Part shown: positions 1-9,122 of the stretch, piece after piece
Numbering within the stretch: position 1 is the first letter of the stretch
Layout of the letters: the number at the start of each line of letters is the position of its first letter
Source of the DNA: PALSA-612 sp963765295
Lineage (GTDB): Bacteria > Actinomycetota > Thermoleophilia > Gaiellales > Gaiellaceae
Reading direction: 5' to 3'
NCBI GenBank assembly: GCA_963765295.1
Contig: CAVXVO010000008.1
Span: 124,001-188,000 of the forward strand
DNA length: 64,000 nucleotides
Position numbers and translations under genes: made by a program
Notes under the pieces: generated by a model
The model's input: the letters and a program-made list of their open reading frames with translations, nothing else
Database searches by the model: none
Told to the model about the DNA's origin: nothing

Positions 1-2
1 GG

Positions 3-443
3 CGCGGCTCGCCGACGGCGCCGGCGAACGTCGCCTTCGCGCGCCAGAACCTCCCGCTCCTCGTCGACCACGGTCGCCCGGCCAGCGGCCTCGGGGACAT
101 CGTGGCGTGGGGAAGGACGCTGGGAGGCGGCACGAGCGCATGGCGAACGGCCGTCGGCGTCGACTCGCACGGCAACCTGCTGTACGCGGCGGCCGGGAGC
201 CAGACGCCTGCGGGGCTGTCGGCGATCATGATCCGCGCCGGCGCCATCCGAGCGATCGAGCTCGACATCAACCCCGAGTGGCCGACGTTCGACGTCTACG
301 CACACCGCGGCGGCGTGCGGCCGTCGATGTTCGTTCCGAACGTCCAGCAGAGTGCGAGGCGTTACCTGCGCCCTGACAACCGCGACTTCTTCGTCGTCTA
401 CCGCCGTGTCGTCGGCATGCCGGTAAGCGTCCCGTTTCGCTGA
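3..443 (+). CDS. Phosphodiester glycosidase-like protein (NAGPA-type), 3' part only
   Basis: The reading frame is open from the first bases of the window, so the 5' end lies outside it; about 146 residues are visible. Residues such as ARQNLPLLV, a TLGGG step, VGVDSHGNLLYAAAG and ELDINPEWPTF match the C-terminal half of two complete paralogues in this window (6520-7503 and 9123-10205, both on the other strand). The family belongs to the phosphodiester glycosidase / exopolysaccharide-type domain, normally secreted and acting on sugar phosphodiesters or wall glycans. The exact substrate is unknown. It converges on the peptidoglycan-binding gene at 501-1805. Confidence 0.8.
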   Translation, partial: RGSPTAPANVAFARQNLPLLVDHGRPASGLGDIVAWGRTLGGGTSAWRTAVGVDSHGNLLYAAAGSQTPAGLSAIMIRAGAIRAIELDINPEWPTFDVYAHRGGVRPSMFVPNVQQSARRYLRPDNRDFFVVYRRVVGMPVSVPFR

Positions 444-500
444 GGGTCGTCGTCACCGCTCCGTCGCACGATGTCGCCGCGTACGGCTCCCCGGCGGCTG

Positions 501-1805
501 CTAACCGGTGTTCTGATTCGACGTTGCGAGTGCCGAGTTGAGCGCTCGGCGTGTCGCGGCGTCCACCTCGCCGGTCGGCGTCAGTCCCGCGGCCGTCTGA
601 AGCTGCTCCGTAGCAGTCTGCGTGGCGGTCCCGAAGTTTCCGTCGGCGGTCAGCGGCGTCTGGGTCGGCGAGGTCAGCTTCAACCACTGGTTCAGCTGGT
701 TCTGCCAGCTGACGACGGTTGGACCGGTGTCTCCGAGCTTGAGCGTGGTTCCCGAAGGCGAGGTCGTCGATGCGGGCTTCGTGCCGGTCAGCGCTCGCCG
801 GAGGGCGAGTCGCGTGCTTGCCCCGACGATGCCGTCCGGTGTGAGTCCCTGTGCGGTCTGCAGCTGCTCGGTCGCGATCTGGGTCGACGCGCCGAAGCTT
901 CCGTCCGCCGTCAGTAGCGTCTGGGTCGGCGCGGTGACCTTCAGCCATTGGTTGAGCGAGTTCTGCCAGGCGGCCACGTCCGCCCCGGTCGAACCGAGCG
1001 AGAGCACCCGGCCGCTCGTCGAGATTCCTGCCGGCCCGACGAGGTTGCGCGTCGACCTCAGCAGCGAGCTCCGATCCGCCACGAATCTGGACGCCGGGAA
1101 AGAGGCGCCCAGTCCGCGTGCTTGCAGGGCAGCATCCGCCGACGTCCGCACGCCGTCCCAGATCAGGTCGCTCGTGAGCAGATCGTCGACCTGTCCCGAG
1201 ATGACGGCATTCCACGAGGTGTCGTTCTGAGCGGTAAGCGCCTGGGACAGAGAGTCACGGAGTCCCTGAAGCCCGCGGAGCCGGAGGTCGAGTGCGGCAA
1301 GCGCCTGCGCCTGGTCCGAACTCAGGGTCGCTGGTGCCTGTAGCGCCTGTAGCCGCGTGACCTGATCGGCCGCCTGCTGCACGAGCGCGTCGAGCTTCGC
1401 GATCACGGTCTTCCTGCCGGCTGCGGTCTGGCTGCCACTCAGGTCGGCTGCGAGGGCGGCCCCGGTTTGCTGCGAGCTGGACGCGATCGGCGTGATCTGC
1501 TCCAGGTAGTTGCTGTTGTTGCCGTCTCCGCCTCCTGACCCCGTCGTGAGGACTGCGATCAGGATCACGAGGAGGATGAGCGCTGCCACGATCACCGCCG
1601 CTATTCGGCGGCGGACGACTACGTGCGACGGCGTCGACCGAGGGCGCCGGTGGGCAAGGCGCGGATCGGGTCCAGTCTCCCGGGGTTCATCCTGTCGGTC
1701 GTCCCCCGCCGGCTCAGGGTGTTCGGGGAAGAACTCGAACTCGAATTCGTCGTCCACGCTGCGCGCTCGGTCTCGGCTACCAAGCCTACCCTCTCGGCTC
1801 GTCAC
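501..1805 (-). CDS. Membrane-anchored protein with two peptidoglycan-binding domains
   Basis: 434 residues. An acidic cytoplasmic N-terminus (about 1-65) is followed by one transmembrane helix (about 68-87), a helical stretch rich in Gln/Ala (about 100-250), and two tandem PG_binding_1 repeats (about 265-335 and 350-425). Each repeat carries the pattern LxLGxTGxxVxxWQNxLNQWLK, then LTADGxFGxxTQxATEQLQT and a G-x-V-x-A-x-TR-x-AL end. The two repeats are much alike, which points to internal duplication. No catalytic domain is fused, so it probably tethers the membrane to the wall or acts as a wall sensor. Its partner is unknown. Confidence 0.85.
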   Translation of the reverse strand: MTSREGRLGSRDRARSVDDEFEFEFFPEHPEPAGDDRQDEPRETGPDPRLAHRRPRSTPSHVVVRRRIAAVIVAALILLVILIAVLTTGSGGGDGNNSNYLEQITPIASSSQQTGAALAADLSGSQTAAGRKTVIAKLDALVQQAADQVTRLQALQAPATLSSDQAQALAALDLRLRGLQGLRDSLSQALTAQNDTSWNAVISGQVDDLLTSDLIWDGVRTSADAALQARGLGASFPASRFVADRSSLLRSTRNLVGPAGISTSGRVLSLGSTGADVAAWQNSLNQWLKVTAPTQTLLTADGSFGASTQIATEQLQTAQGLTPDGIVGASTRLALRRALTGTKPASTTSPSGTTLKLGDTGPTVVSWQNQLNQWLKLTSPTQTPLTADGNFGTATQTATEQLQTAAGLTPTGEVDAATRRALNSALATSNQNTG

Positions 1806-1936
1806 GGGAAGCTGCGACGAGCAGGATCATCGGGAGCACGCCTGAGAGCCCGGTGAGAGTCGTGGAGCTCGGGCCGCGGCAACTTGCCCGCGAGGTCGAA
1901 CGACACGCACTGCGCGTGTGCCACGTCCGTGCCTTC

Positions 1937-3853
1937 CTAGCGGGTCAGCCCGGCCGCAGCGAGTGCGCGGTCGATCACGGCACGGGCCACGATCGGCGCG
2001 GCGCCCGAGTCGTAGTGCGTTCCGTCGGGCCTCGCGAGCTGCCCACCGGGCAAGCGGTCGTTGCAGGGACTGGCGTTCGTGTGGCACACGAGCGATTCAA
2101 TGCTGATCGAGCGTACGGCACCTGTTTTGTGAGAAGCGAGGAAGGCGTTCCAGACGTCCTGAGCCCCCGTCGCATGCAGCAATCGGTAGACGAAGGGTCC
2201 GCAGGCCGACGGAGCGCAACGGGTGGAGATCCCGAGCCCAGAGCGTTCGATCTGGACGGCGACGACAATGGCGCCCCTGCGCGCGAGCGCAGCGGTCCGC
2301 TCTGCAAAAGCACGTCGCTGAAGCGCCCAGTAGACGGGTGATCCGAACAGGACCGGACGCCCGCGGGCGTCGACGCGGTCCGCGAGCTCGTACCGGCTCC
2401 ACCAGATGACGAGCGCCGGCCTGTACCGGGCGATCGCCGTGTCTTGCCGTGCAGGGACGTCCGTCGAGCAGAGGCTGCCTGGTCCCCAGGGCTTGCCTCG
2501 TGAGTCGACGAGCGCTACTCCGGTCGCCGGGCAGCTGCCGCGAGTGGCTGAGATGACGACGTAACCGTGCCTCGAAGCGGCGGAAGCGAGCGCCGGAGCC
2601 AGTCGCTGCGGAACGGAGTCGCCGACGAGGACGATCGTCTTCGTCGTGCGCCCGAGCGCCGCCCCGGCGAACGGTACGACCGCCGTCTGGTCGGCGAAGA
2701 ACAACGCAGCCAGCGTCATCCCCAACACGACGACCATGCGGCGGGGGACGAGGAACGACGCAACGCGGCCGTAGCGGACCGGCGACTCGACGAACCGGTA
2801 GGAGGCCGCCGCCAGCACGATCGTGGCGACTGTCAGAACGCAGATACGCAGGGGAGCACCGAGGCCCGTCAGATCCCACCAGCCTCCTGGCTGCGTCCAG
2901 ACCCAGAGAGGCCAGTGCCAGAGGTAGATGCCATACGAAAGACGCCCGAGATACGCCACCGGCCCGGCGGCAAGCGCCCGCGTCGCCACGCTTCTCGACG
3001 CCGAGACGGCCGCGATCAAAGCCGCTGTTCCCGCGGTAACCACCAGAGCGCCGCCGTGGGCGTACGCGGCGGTCGGGCCACCCGGCCCACCGAGCGTTGC
3101 CATCCCCCAAGCGAGCCCCGCCGACCCGAGCAGGATCAGGGGCCAGTGCATGCGGGTGATTGCGGCCCGAACGTGCGGCGAGGTGATGATCACGGCTAGC
3201 ACCGCGCCGGCCAGCGGTTCGAAGATACGGCTGTCCGTGCCCATGTAGGCACGATCGTGGCCGCCGGCCCAAAGGCTGCTCAGCCGCCACGCCGAGAGCG
3301 CCAGGCCGGCTCCCGCCAGCAGTCCGACCACGACGAGACGGTGCCGCGGACGGGAGAAGACGACCCCGACGAGCGCGAGCACGACCGGCCAGACGAGATA
3401 GAACTGCTCCTCGACACCAAGCGACCACATGTGCTCGAGCGGGCTGACGACTCCGTCGCTCGCGAAGTAGGTGCTGGTGGAGATGAAGTGCCAGTTGGCG
3501 AAGTAGAACAGCGCCGACGCGATATCGCCTCGCACACGATCGCGCAACACGGATGGTGCGAACACCGCTCCCCAAACCAGCACGAGGGTCAAGACCGGCA
3601 AGAGAGCCGGCACGAGCCGGCGAACCCGCCGTGTCCAGAACTCGCCCAGCCGAACGCGGTCGCGCTGGAACTGAGACAACAGGAGTGAAGTGATCAGGAA
3701 GCCGCTCAGCACGAAGAACACATCCACGCCCAGGAAGCCGGCGCGCGCGCCGGGCACGCGGTAGTGGAAGGCTAGGACGGCGCCGACCGCGACGAGCCGC
3801 AGCCCGTCCAGGGAATCGTTCCGGCGGCCGTCCCTCATGCACCTGCACGACAC
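1937..3853 (-). CDS. Membrane acyltransferase (acyltransferase 3 family) with C-terminal SGNH domain
   Basis: 638 residues of the OafA/YrhL type. The N-terminus has the family signature NDSLDGLRLVAVGAVLAFHY followed by a GFLGVDVFFVLSGFLI segment and an RRVRRLVPAL motif, then about ten membrane helices to residue ~390. The C-terminal ~240 residues form an extracytoplasmic SGNH-hydrolase-like domain starting at VLVGDSVPQRL, with a DGTHY segment near the end for the Asp/His part of the catalytic set. Such proteins O-acylate cell-surface sugars. A second in-frame ATG at 3838 is an equally good start. Product of the acylation is unknown. Confidence 0.9.
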   Translation of the reverse strand: MSCRCMRDGRRNDSLDGLRLVAVGAVLAFHYRVPGARAGFLGVDVFFVLSGFLITSLLLSQFQRDRVRLGEFWTRRVRRLVPALLPVLTLVLVWGAVFAPSVLRDRVRGDIASALFYFANWHFISTSTYFASDGVVSPLEHMWSLGVEEQFYLVWPVVLALVGVVFSRPRHRLVVVGLLAGAGLALSAWRLSSLWAGGHDRAYMGTDSRIFEPLAGAVLAVIITSPHVRAAITRMHWPLILLGSAGLAWGMATLGGPGGPTAAYAHGGALVVTAGTAALIAAVSASRSVATRALAAGPVAYLGRLSYGIYLWHWPLWVWTQPGGWWDLTGLGAPLRICVLTVATIVLAAASYRFVESPVRYGRVASFLVPRRMVVVLGMTLAALFFADQTAVVPFAGAALGRTTKTIVLVGDSVPQRLAPALASAASRHGYVVISATRGSCPATGVALVDSRGKPWGPGSLCSTDVPARQDTAIARYRPALVIWWSRYELADRVDARGRPVLFGSPVYWALQRRAFAERTAALARRGAIVVAVQIERSGLGISTRCAPSACGPFVYRLLHATGAQDVWNAFLASHKTGAVRSISIESLVCHTNASPCNDRLPGGQLARPDGTHYDSGAAPIVARAVIDRALAAAGLTR

Positions 3854-4053
3854 CCAATCGCGATGAGAGGTGAATGAGGCAACCCCGGCACGAGCCGGCC
3901 TGGTGGATCTGATCAGCCGACGTGCCAGAGTCCGGGCTACCCGTCGCCGGACTTCCGGGTCGGACGCGACCCCAAGAGCGCCGACGCGGCCCCGTCGCGA
4001 TCAATCGAGCCGCCAGGCACGCCACACCCGGGCGAGAACGCAAGCGGTAAGAG

Positions 4054-4086
4054 CTAGAGGGCCTGCCGTGGTGGCGGGCCCTCTAG
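4054..4086. terminator. Hairpin terminator
   Basis: Near-perfect inverted repeat with arms CTAGAGGGCC-T-GCC and GGC-G-GGCCCTCTAG around a 5-base loop. It lies just past the stop of the minus-strand gene 4133-4621, as expected for its terminator. There is no U-tract on either side, which is common in actinobacteria. Confidence 0.6.
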
Positions 4087-4132
4087 ACACAGGCTCAGTG
4101 CGTGATGTGTCAGACCTGCCGGTCGGTGTGGC

Positions 4133-4621
4133 TCAACCTTTGCCGACTTTGATGATCGGGCAGTTCAGGACGACGTTGCCGGGACGCTCGGTCAGACCGC
4201 TTGTCTTCTCGAGCTTGTTGATCTGGTTGTCGCTGGTGATCAGCACAGGCTTCGATCCGGGCTTCCACGTCAGGATCGTTTCCGTCCACAGGGGTGAGTA
4301 GCTTGGGTCGCCGGGTTGGGCGCCGAACACTGCGAGTTGGCCGGAGGCGGCGCGGCCCTGTACGAGATAGATCTCCGGCAGGCCTTTGACCTTGCCGATG
4401 CTGGCCGAGTAGTTGATGTGCATCGACCTCGCCTGCGCCTTTGACGAGATGTCGGTGCTGAGATAGGTGTCCTTGTGTCCGTCGTAGTAGCCCTGCCACG
4501 ACGTCACTGCAGTCGTGCCTGCCGACCCCATGATCGGCTCGCCACCAGCGGCGTACGCGGTGACCGCGAACGCCACGGCGGCAACTGCGGCGACGCTCGC
4601 GACAACAAGCTTCTTCGACAC
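4133..4621 (-). CDS. Secreted protein of unknown function
   Basis: 162 residues when read from a GTG at 4621, chosen because GGGAGG sits 7 bases upstream; the longer ATG reading adds 16 residues with no signal. Residues 1-25 form a clear signal peptide (SKKLVVASV then an Ala/Val core ending AYA-A). The mature part contains a YYDGHKDTYLSTDISSKA segment and a conserved-looking tail NVVLNCPIIKVGKG with a single Cys. I do not recognise a named domain. It is monocistronic, ending at the hairpin at 4054-4086. Confidence 0.7.
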   Translation of the reverse strand: MSKKLVVASVAAVAAVAFAVTAYAAGGEPIMGSAGTTAVTSWQGYYDGHKDTYLSTDISSKAQARSMHINYSASIGKVKGLPEIYLVQGRAASGQLAVFGAQPGDPSYSPLWTETILTWKPGSKPVLITSDNQINKLEKTSGLTERPGNVVLNCPIIKVGKG

Positions 4622-4842
4622 GTCGAAACCTCCCTCGAAACGGAACCGGATAGTGGTGTCTTCTGCCACACGCCCAGATCGGATTGCGGAGGACAGCTCC
4701 TCGCGCCCGAGCTAGGCACCCAGCGCCCTCCTTCGGCGCGTGGGTAGCGGCCCGGATCGCTATCGGAGCTTGCCACCGGAAACCGCTCGGCACCGGCTCC
4801 CCGTGCTCCCTTCCCAGAAGGACAACCCGGAGGAGGTTCCGG

Positions 4843-5184
4843 ATGAGAACTCACCCAAAGTGGGGCGTACTCGCGCTGACCCTGACCGCACTCGCTGGGG
4901 CAGGCGTAGCAGTTGCGGCCACTCGCAGCGCGGTGACGGTCAAGACCGCGAAGAACACGGCGCTGAACACGACCATCATCGTCAACACGTCAGGACGGAC
5001 GCTCTACCACCTGACGACCGAGAAGGGCAAGAAGGTCGTGTGCACGGGTCAGTGCGCGACGATCTGGCCGCCGCTCACCGTCCCCAAGGGAACAAAGCCC
5101 ATCGCCGGCCCGGGGATCACGAAGAGCAAGCTGGGCACAGTCAAGCGCCCCGACGGCCGTATCCAGGTCACCTACGCGGCATGA
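4843..5184 (+). CDS. COG4315-type secreted repeat protein (Lipoprotein_15), N-terminal part
   Basis: 113 residues with a strong GGAGGAGG ribosome site 7 bases before ATG 4843, a signal peptide (MRTHPKWGVLALTLTALAG, cleaved near AVAA) and one full repeat of the secreted-repeat family (GRTLYHLTTEKGKKVVCTGQCATIWPPL). The frame stops at the TGA 5182-5184, just where the second repeat should begin. The second repeat is encoded in another frame from ATG 5181 (next entry). Family members are exported, of unknown function, and normally carry both repeats in one chain of ~150-170 residues. Confidence 0.75.
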   Translation: MRTHPKWGVLALTLTALAGAGVAVAATRSAVTVKTAKNTALNTTIIVNTSGRTLYHLTTEKGKKVVCTGQCATIWPPLTVPKGTKPIAGPGITKSKLGTVKRPDGRIQVTYAA

Positions 5185-5336
5185 CCCTGTATCGCTACTC
5201 CGCCGACAGAAAAGCCGGCCATACGAACGGCGAGGGCATCCAGAACATCTGGTACGCGATCAGCCCCTCGGGCGCGCTGGTCAAGAAGACGAGCAGCTCC
5301 GGCGGCGGTTACGGCGGTGGCTACGGCGGCCGCTAG
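5181..5336 (+). CDS. COG4315-type secreted repeat, C-terminal part in a shifted frame
   Basis: 51 codons starting with ATG 5181, which overlaps the stop of the preceding part as ATGA. The translation MTLYRYSADRKAGHTNGEG followed by NIWYAISPSGALV is the missing second repeat of that protein, and the chain ends in a Gly/Tyr/Ser-rich tail. One base fewer or more near 5178-5180 (a GCGGC run) would fuse the two. It is either a recent frameshift, a sequencing error, or a split gene kept together by coupled re-initiation. It has no signal peptide of its own. Confidence 0.6.
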   Translation: MTLYRYSADRKAGHTNGEGIQNIWYAISPSGALVKKTSSSGGGYGGGYGGR

Positions 5337-5614
5337 CAGCTCGGGTCGATCAGCCGGCGGATGCTGCTTGCGTGGGTGAGGCCTGCGAGCACGGTCGGCG
5401 CTGCCTGCGGGGGTGGCGCGAGCGGTGCAGCGCCCGAGGTGGCGGAGCCGTTGTTTGACGGCTCCGCATTGCCCTTGGTCGCGATCGCCGTCAGTGATTT
5501 GCCCCGAATCAGGCCCGCGTACGGTCGAAGCGGGCCGGGCTAGCTCGCCCCCGGGGTGGAGGCGGGGCGACCGTTGACGCGAGAGTTGATGCCCTGTACC
5601 TGCCACTGAGGCGG

Positions 5615-6523
5615 TTAGGTGAGCGTAAGCACGAGCACGGCTGTGAGTGCCCATGCGCCGATCGCGAGCAGAATCGGCGAGTCGGTGAGCAGGATTTCTT
5701 CTGGTTCTTCGCCCAGGCCGTGACGATGGATGAGCAGGAGGTAGCGTCCGATGGCGGCAACGACAAAAGGGATGGTGATTGCCATCTCGGCGGAGTGGCG
5801 TGCGCCGAGGGCGTAGGCGCTGTAGGCGCCAATGGTGGCGAGGGCGACAAGAGTGAGCAGCCAGTCGAGGCCCGGGATGCTGTATTGGGCGAGCACGGAT
5901 CGGCGCGCACCAGCGTTCGGGCCTCCGATCCCGAGCTCGCCGCGGCGTTTGGCGAGCGCGAGGAAGAGGGCGAGTAGCGCCGTACAGGCGAGCAGCCAGG
6001 GCGAGATGCGCACCTCGACGGCTTCGGCGCCGGCGGCGCTGCGGATCGTGAACAACGCCGCAATCGTCAGCACATCAATGAGCACGAGCTGTTTGAGGCG
6101 GAACGAGTAGGCGAGTTGTAGGAGGAGGAATCCGGCCAGAAAGATCAATGAACCGACGCCGAGTACGGCCGCTGCGGTGAGGGCGCCGGCGGTGAGGATG
6201 GCGGCGAGGACAAGCGCGGTGCGGGTCGAGAACTGGCCGCTCGCCACTGGCCGGCGCTGTTTCGTCGGGTGTAGCCGGTCGCGCTCGATGTCGTGGACGT
6301 CGTTGACGAGGTAGGCAGCGCTGGAAGCGGCGCAGTAGGCCGCGAACGCGAGCAACGCTTCGCCCCATCGGGCTGCGGCGCCGAGCTTGGCTGCAAACAT
6401 CAGCCCCGCGAAGAGCAGCAGGTTCTTCGTCCATTGCCGCACCCGCAACGCCCGCGCCAGGACGTGTAGCGTGGCGGCGCGGTGGGGCGGGCGCAGCTCG
6501 TCGGGGCCGGCGGTCTTGATCAG
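5615..6523 (-). CDS. UbiA-family prenyltransferase (decaprenyl-phosphate phosphoribosyltransferase type)
   Basis: About 302 residues and roughly eight membrane helices. The first Mg/diphosphate motif reads NDVHDIERDRLHPTKQRRP, the form typical of the phosphoribosyl-transferring branch (Mycobacterium Rv3806c), rather than quinone-pathway UbiA. RVRQWTKNLLLFAGL near the start and YSFRLKQLVLIDVL in the middle also fit. The reaction would move 5-phosphoribose from PRPP to a polyprenyl phosphate, feeding envelope arabinose/ribose donors. No ATG or GTG lies at the family start; a CTG at 6523 overlaps the stop of the upstream gene and would couple the two. The start is therefore uncertain. Confidence 0.85.
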   Translation of the reverse strand: MIKTAGPDELRPPHRAATLHVLARALRVRQWTKNLLLFAGLMFAAKLGAAARWGEALLAFAAYCAASSAAYLVNDVHDIERDRLHPTKQRRPVASGQFSTRTALVLAAILTAGALTAAAVLGVGSLIFLAGFLLLQLAYSFRLKQLVLIDVLTIAALFTIRSAAGAEAVEVRISPWLLACTALLALFLALAKRRGELGIGGPNAGARRSVLAQYSIPGLDWLLTLVALATIGAYSAYALGARHSAEMAITIPFVVAAIGRYLLLIHRHGLGEEPEEILLTDSPILLAIGAWALTAVLVLTLT

Positions 6524-7503
6524 CTGGTTGGCACTCTGTTGGCTGTTCGCACGAGTCGGCGGTAGACGGCGAGGAAGTCGCGGCTGTCGGGGTAGAGGTA
6601 GCGGTTGTCGGGTTGCATCTCGTTGGGGACGAGTTTGGTTGGTTGCAGGCCGCGCTGGTGGGCGTAGGTGATCAGGGTCGGCCACTCCGGATTGATGTCG
6701 AGTTCGATCGCCCGTGCTGCGCCGGCGTGGATCAGTATCGCGGCGAGTGTGCCCGCGGTTTGGTCGCCGGCAGCTGCGTAGATCAGGTTGCCGTGGCGGT
6801 CGACGCCGACCCCGGTTCGCCAGACGTAGGTGGCGCCACCGAGGGTGGTGCCCCATCGCCAACCCTGCCACACGTGCGGTGTCGGGCGACCCCGGTTGAC
6901 GATCAACGGCAGGTTCTGACGCGCGAACATCACCGAGCGCGGTGGTGTCGCTCCGCCATGCCAGTTAACGATGTCGACGCGACCGTCGCTGTAACCGACC
7001 AAGGTGCCAAGCCCACGCTCAAGCGGGGTATAGGCGCGTCCGTTGATCGCAAAACCGCCCGCGCCGGCGTTCGCCTTGAAGCCGCCGTTGAAGGAGGCGA
7101 GTAGCCGCCAGCGCTGACCCCAGGGAACCTCGGACGGCGCGCGCGGAGAACTCGCCGGAGGCTGGAAGATCCCAGGGTAGAGCGCCAACTGCGTCCGCAG
7201 ATGGTCAAACCAGGCGACATACGCAACTACGCCAGGCGAGCCAGGATCGGGTCGGAACGTTGTGACCAGAACGGGCGGGCCGCCCCACACCAATGGGCCC
7301 GTGGAACGCCAGACACCCTCACCAGGCAGCGCTGGCTTGACCACAGGCGCAAGCTGGGCCGGCCCGTACCGCAACTGCAATGTCGACGGACCCAAAGCCG
7401 GAGATGGGGCCGCCCGGGCAGGTATCCAACTGCCGCTGACCGTAGGACCAATCCAGGCCGCCACGCCGGCCATGGTGAGCAACACCAATTTCGAGACCCT
7501 CAC
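6520..7503 (-). CDS. Phosphodiester glycosidase-like secreted protein
   Basis: About 327 residues. A GTG at 7503 (or 7509) follows a GAAAGGGG ribosome site; the N-terminus SKLVLLTMAGVAAWIGPTV is a signal peptide. The body has the full domain: LASFNGGFKANAGAGGF, GRAYTPLERG, ARQNLPLIV, GVGVDRHGNLIYAAAG, and ELDINPEWPTLITYAH. It is one of three paralogues in 10 kb. Its stop overlaps the start of the UbiA-type gene by four bases, so the pair is probably one operon with a shared role in envelope glycan or lipid-linked sugar metabolism. That shared role is inference. Confidence 0.85.
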   Translation of the reverse strand: MRVSKLVLLTMAGVAAWIGPTVSGSWIPARAAPSPALGPSTLQLRYGPAQLAPVVKPALPGEGVWRSTGPLVWGGPPVLVTTFRPDPGSPGVVAYVAWFDHLRTQLALYPGIFQPPASSPRAPSEVPWGQRWRLLASFNGGFKANAGAGGFAINGRAYTPLERGLGTLVGYSDGRVDIVNWHGGATPPRSVMFARQNLPLIVNRGRPTPHVWQGWRWGTTLGGATYVWRTGVGVDRHGNLIYAAAGDQTAGTLAAILIHAGAARAIELDINPEWPTLITYAHQRGLQPTKLVPNEMQPDNRYLYPDSRDFLAVYRRLVRTANRVPTS

Positions 7504-7684
7504 CCGCACCTCGCCCCTTTCGAGAAGGAACTCCACGACAGCAGATATTCCTGAGCAGCACATGAGACGCGGCCGACGCAGGTCGGGCGAGTGAGCCCCC
7601 CGGCCACCTGGCCGCGCCCTTTGCGGGTAGGTTCCGCTTCGTGAGGTCGGTGACTGCTCTGGTGGCGACCGCGGTCTTGCTGGG

Positions 7685-8956
7685 GTGGTCGCATCGAACG
7701 CCTTACCAGCGAGAATGGACGCCGTCCCGTGCGGTCTTGCGGCGCCTGCCGGCTCGGTGGTCGCTCCGGCTCCCCCAGCGCCCGTCGTCAGTTATCCGGT
7801 CCAGCCGGTGGGCGTGGTGACCAGCACGACCGCGACGCTGAACGGTCTCGTCGATGCGGGCGGCGACGGTGCGATGGTCGCTTTCGAGTACGGGCCCTCC
7901 TCAGGCTATGGGGCGTGCACCTCGGCCCAGCTCCTTTCGTCCGGAGGGGCTCAGTCGGTGGCCGCACAGGTCGGGGGTCTTGCTCCTGGCACCACGTATC
8001 ACTTCCGGCTCGACGCGACGAGCCCAGCAGGAACGACGCTCGGCCCGGACGAGATCTTCGCTACGGCTGCCTCGAAGCCGCCTGCCAAGCCGATGCGGGC
8101 CGCGCGTGGTGTCACGGTGGGCGGTGTTCTCGTCGGCGGCTTGACACGCCAGCAGGCCGCTCGCGCAGTCGAGGCCGCTTTCGCGGCACCGTTGCAGTTC
8201 CGCCTCAGAGCGAGACGCTGGAAGGCAACTCGGGTGCAACTCGGAGCGCGGGCCGACATTGAGGACGCCGTCAAGCGGGCGCTGACGGTGTCGGCCACGA
8301 CGCGTGTCCCCCTGCATGTCTCGATCAACGGCGCCCGCGTCGACGCCTATGTCTCCTATCTGGCCAGAACCTTCGACAAGAGGGCACGGACGGCAGAGAT
8401 TCGACTCATCGGCCGCCACGCCGTCATAACAACGGCAACGACCGGCTCGACCGTCCAGGGGCAGGCGATGAAGACCTCGATCAGATACGCCTTGACGGTC
8501 CCCTCGCCTCAAAGCTTGCCGCTACTCGTCGCCAACGTCGCACCACCGAAGACCGGCAAGAAAGTGGTCGTCATCCGACTCGGCGAGCAGAGCCTGACCG
8601 CCTACCTCGATAGTAAAGCGGTGTTGACGACGCCGGTCACAACCGGCCGTCCGGCGCTACCTACCCCCATCGGTTCGTACTTCATCCATTTCCGCTCGAG
8701 CCCGTACACATTCATCTCGCCCTGGCCGCAAGGGAGCCCCTACTACTATCCGCCGACGCCGGTCACCTGGGCGATGTACTTCTACGACGGCGACTTCCTT
8801 CACGATGATCCCGGCCAACCGAACGGGACCTACGGGAAAGGCTCAAACTACGGCGGCTACGCGAGCCACGGCTGCGTTCATGTCCCGCACGACACTATGC
8901 GCTTCCTCTACGACTGGCTCCCCATCGGCGCAACGGTCATCGTCGCCAACTCGTAG
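7685..8956 (+). CDS. L,D-transpeptidase (YkuD) with fibronectin-like and VanW/PG_binding_4-like N-terminal domains
   Basis: 423 residues as read from GTG 7685. Order: a fibronectin-III-like domain (about 35-135, ending APGTTYHFRLDATSPAG), a PG_binding_4-like domain (about 145-290), then the YkuD catalytic domain with HDDP and the active-site motif YASHGCVHVPHDTMRF holding the nucleophilic Cys. It would cross-link or anchor at peptidoglycan. The annotated start lacks a signal peptide, yet a good one (RSVTALVATAVLL) is encoded just upstream from GTG 7641 in another frame. Adding one G to the run at 7682-7685 would join them, so the intact gene is probably 7641-8956 with an indel. Confidence 0.85.
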   Translation: MVASNALPARMDAVPCGLAAPAGSVVAPAPPAPVVSYPVQPVGVVTSTTATLNGLVDAGGDGAMVAFEYGPSSGYGACTSAQLLSSGGAQSVAAQVGGLAPGTTYHFRLDATSPAGTTLGPDEIFATAASKPPAKPMRAARGVTVGGVLVGGLTRQQAARAVEAAFAAPLQFRLRARRWKATRVQLGARADIEDAVKRALTVSATTRVPLHVSINGARVDAYVSYLARTFDKRARTAEIRLIGRHAVITTATTGSTVQGQAMKTSIRYALTVPSPQSLPLLVANVAPPKTGKKVVVIRLGEQSLTAYLDSKAVLTTPVTTGRPALPTPIGSYFIHFRSSPYTFISPWPQGSPYYYPPTPVTWAMYFYDGDFLHDDPGQPNGTYGKGSNYGGYASHGCVHVPHDTMRFLYDWLPIGATVIVANS

Positions 8957-9029
8957 CCAACACCTGACAACCGGACGCGACTCACTCCGGCTCGTCACTG
9001 GCGTGTGGAGTTGCGTTCCACAGTTCAAA

Positions 9030-9098
9030 GCAAGGTCAACCCCACCTTGCTACCTAGTCTGGATTCTGAGGGCCTCGGCTCGTTGGATTTGACCTTGC
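9030..9098. terminator. Inverted repeat between convergent genes
   Basis: Ten-base perfect arms GCAAGGTCAA (9030-9039) and TTGACCTTGC (9089-9098) enclose a 49-base loop. It lies between the stops of two converging genes (8956 and 9123). A role as bidirectional transcription stop fits its place, but the loop is long, so this is tentative. Confidence 0.35.
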
Positions 9099-9122
9099 AA
9101 CTGGATTTGCCCCCAACGTCGC

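Noticed and set aside
2097..4043. Long minus-strand frame over the acyltransferase gene
   Set aside because: Shifted shadow of 1937-3853; Arg-rich, no helices, no domain.
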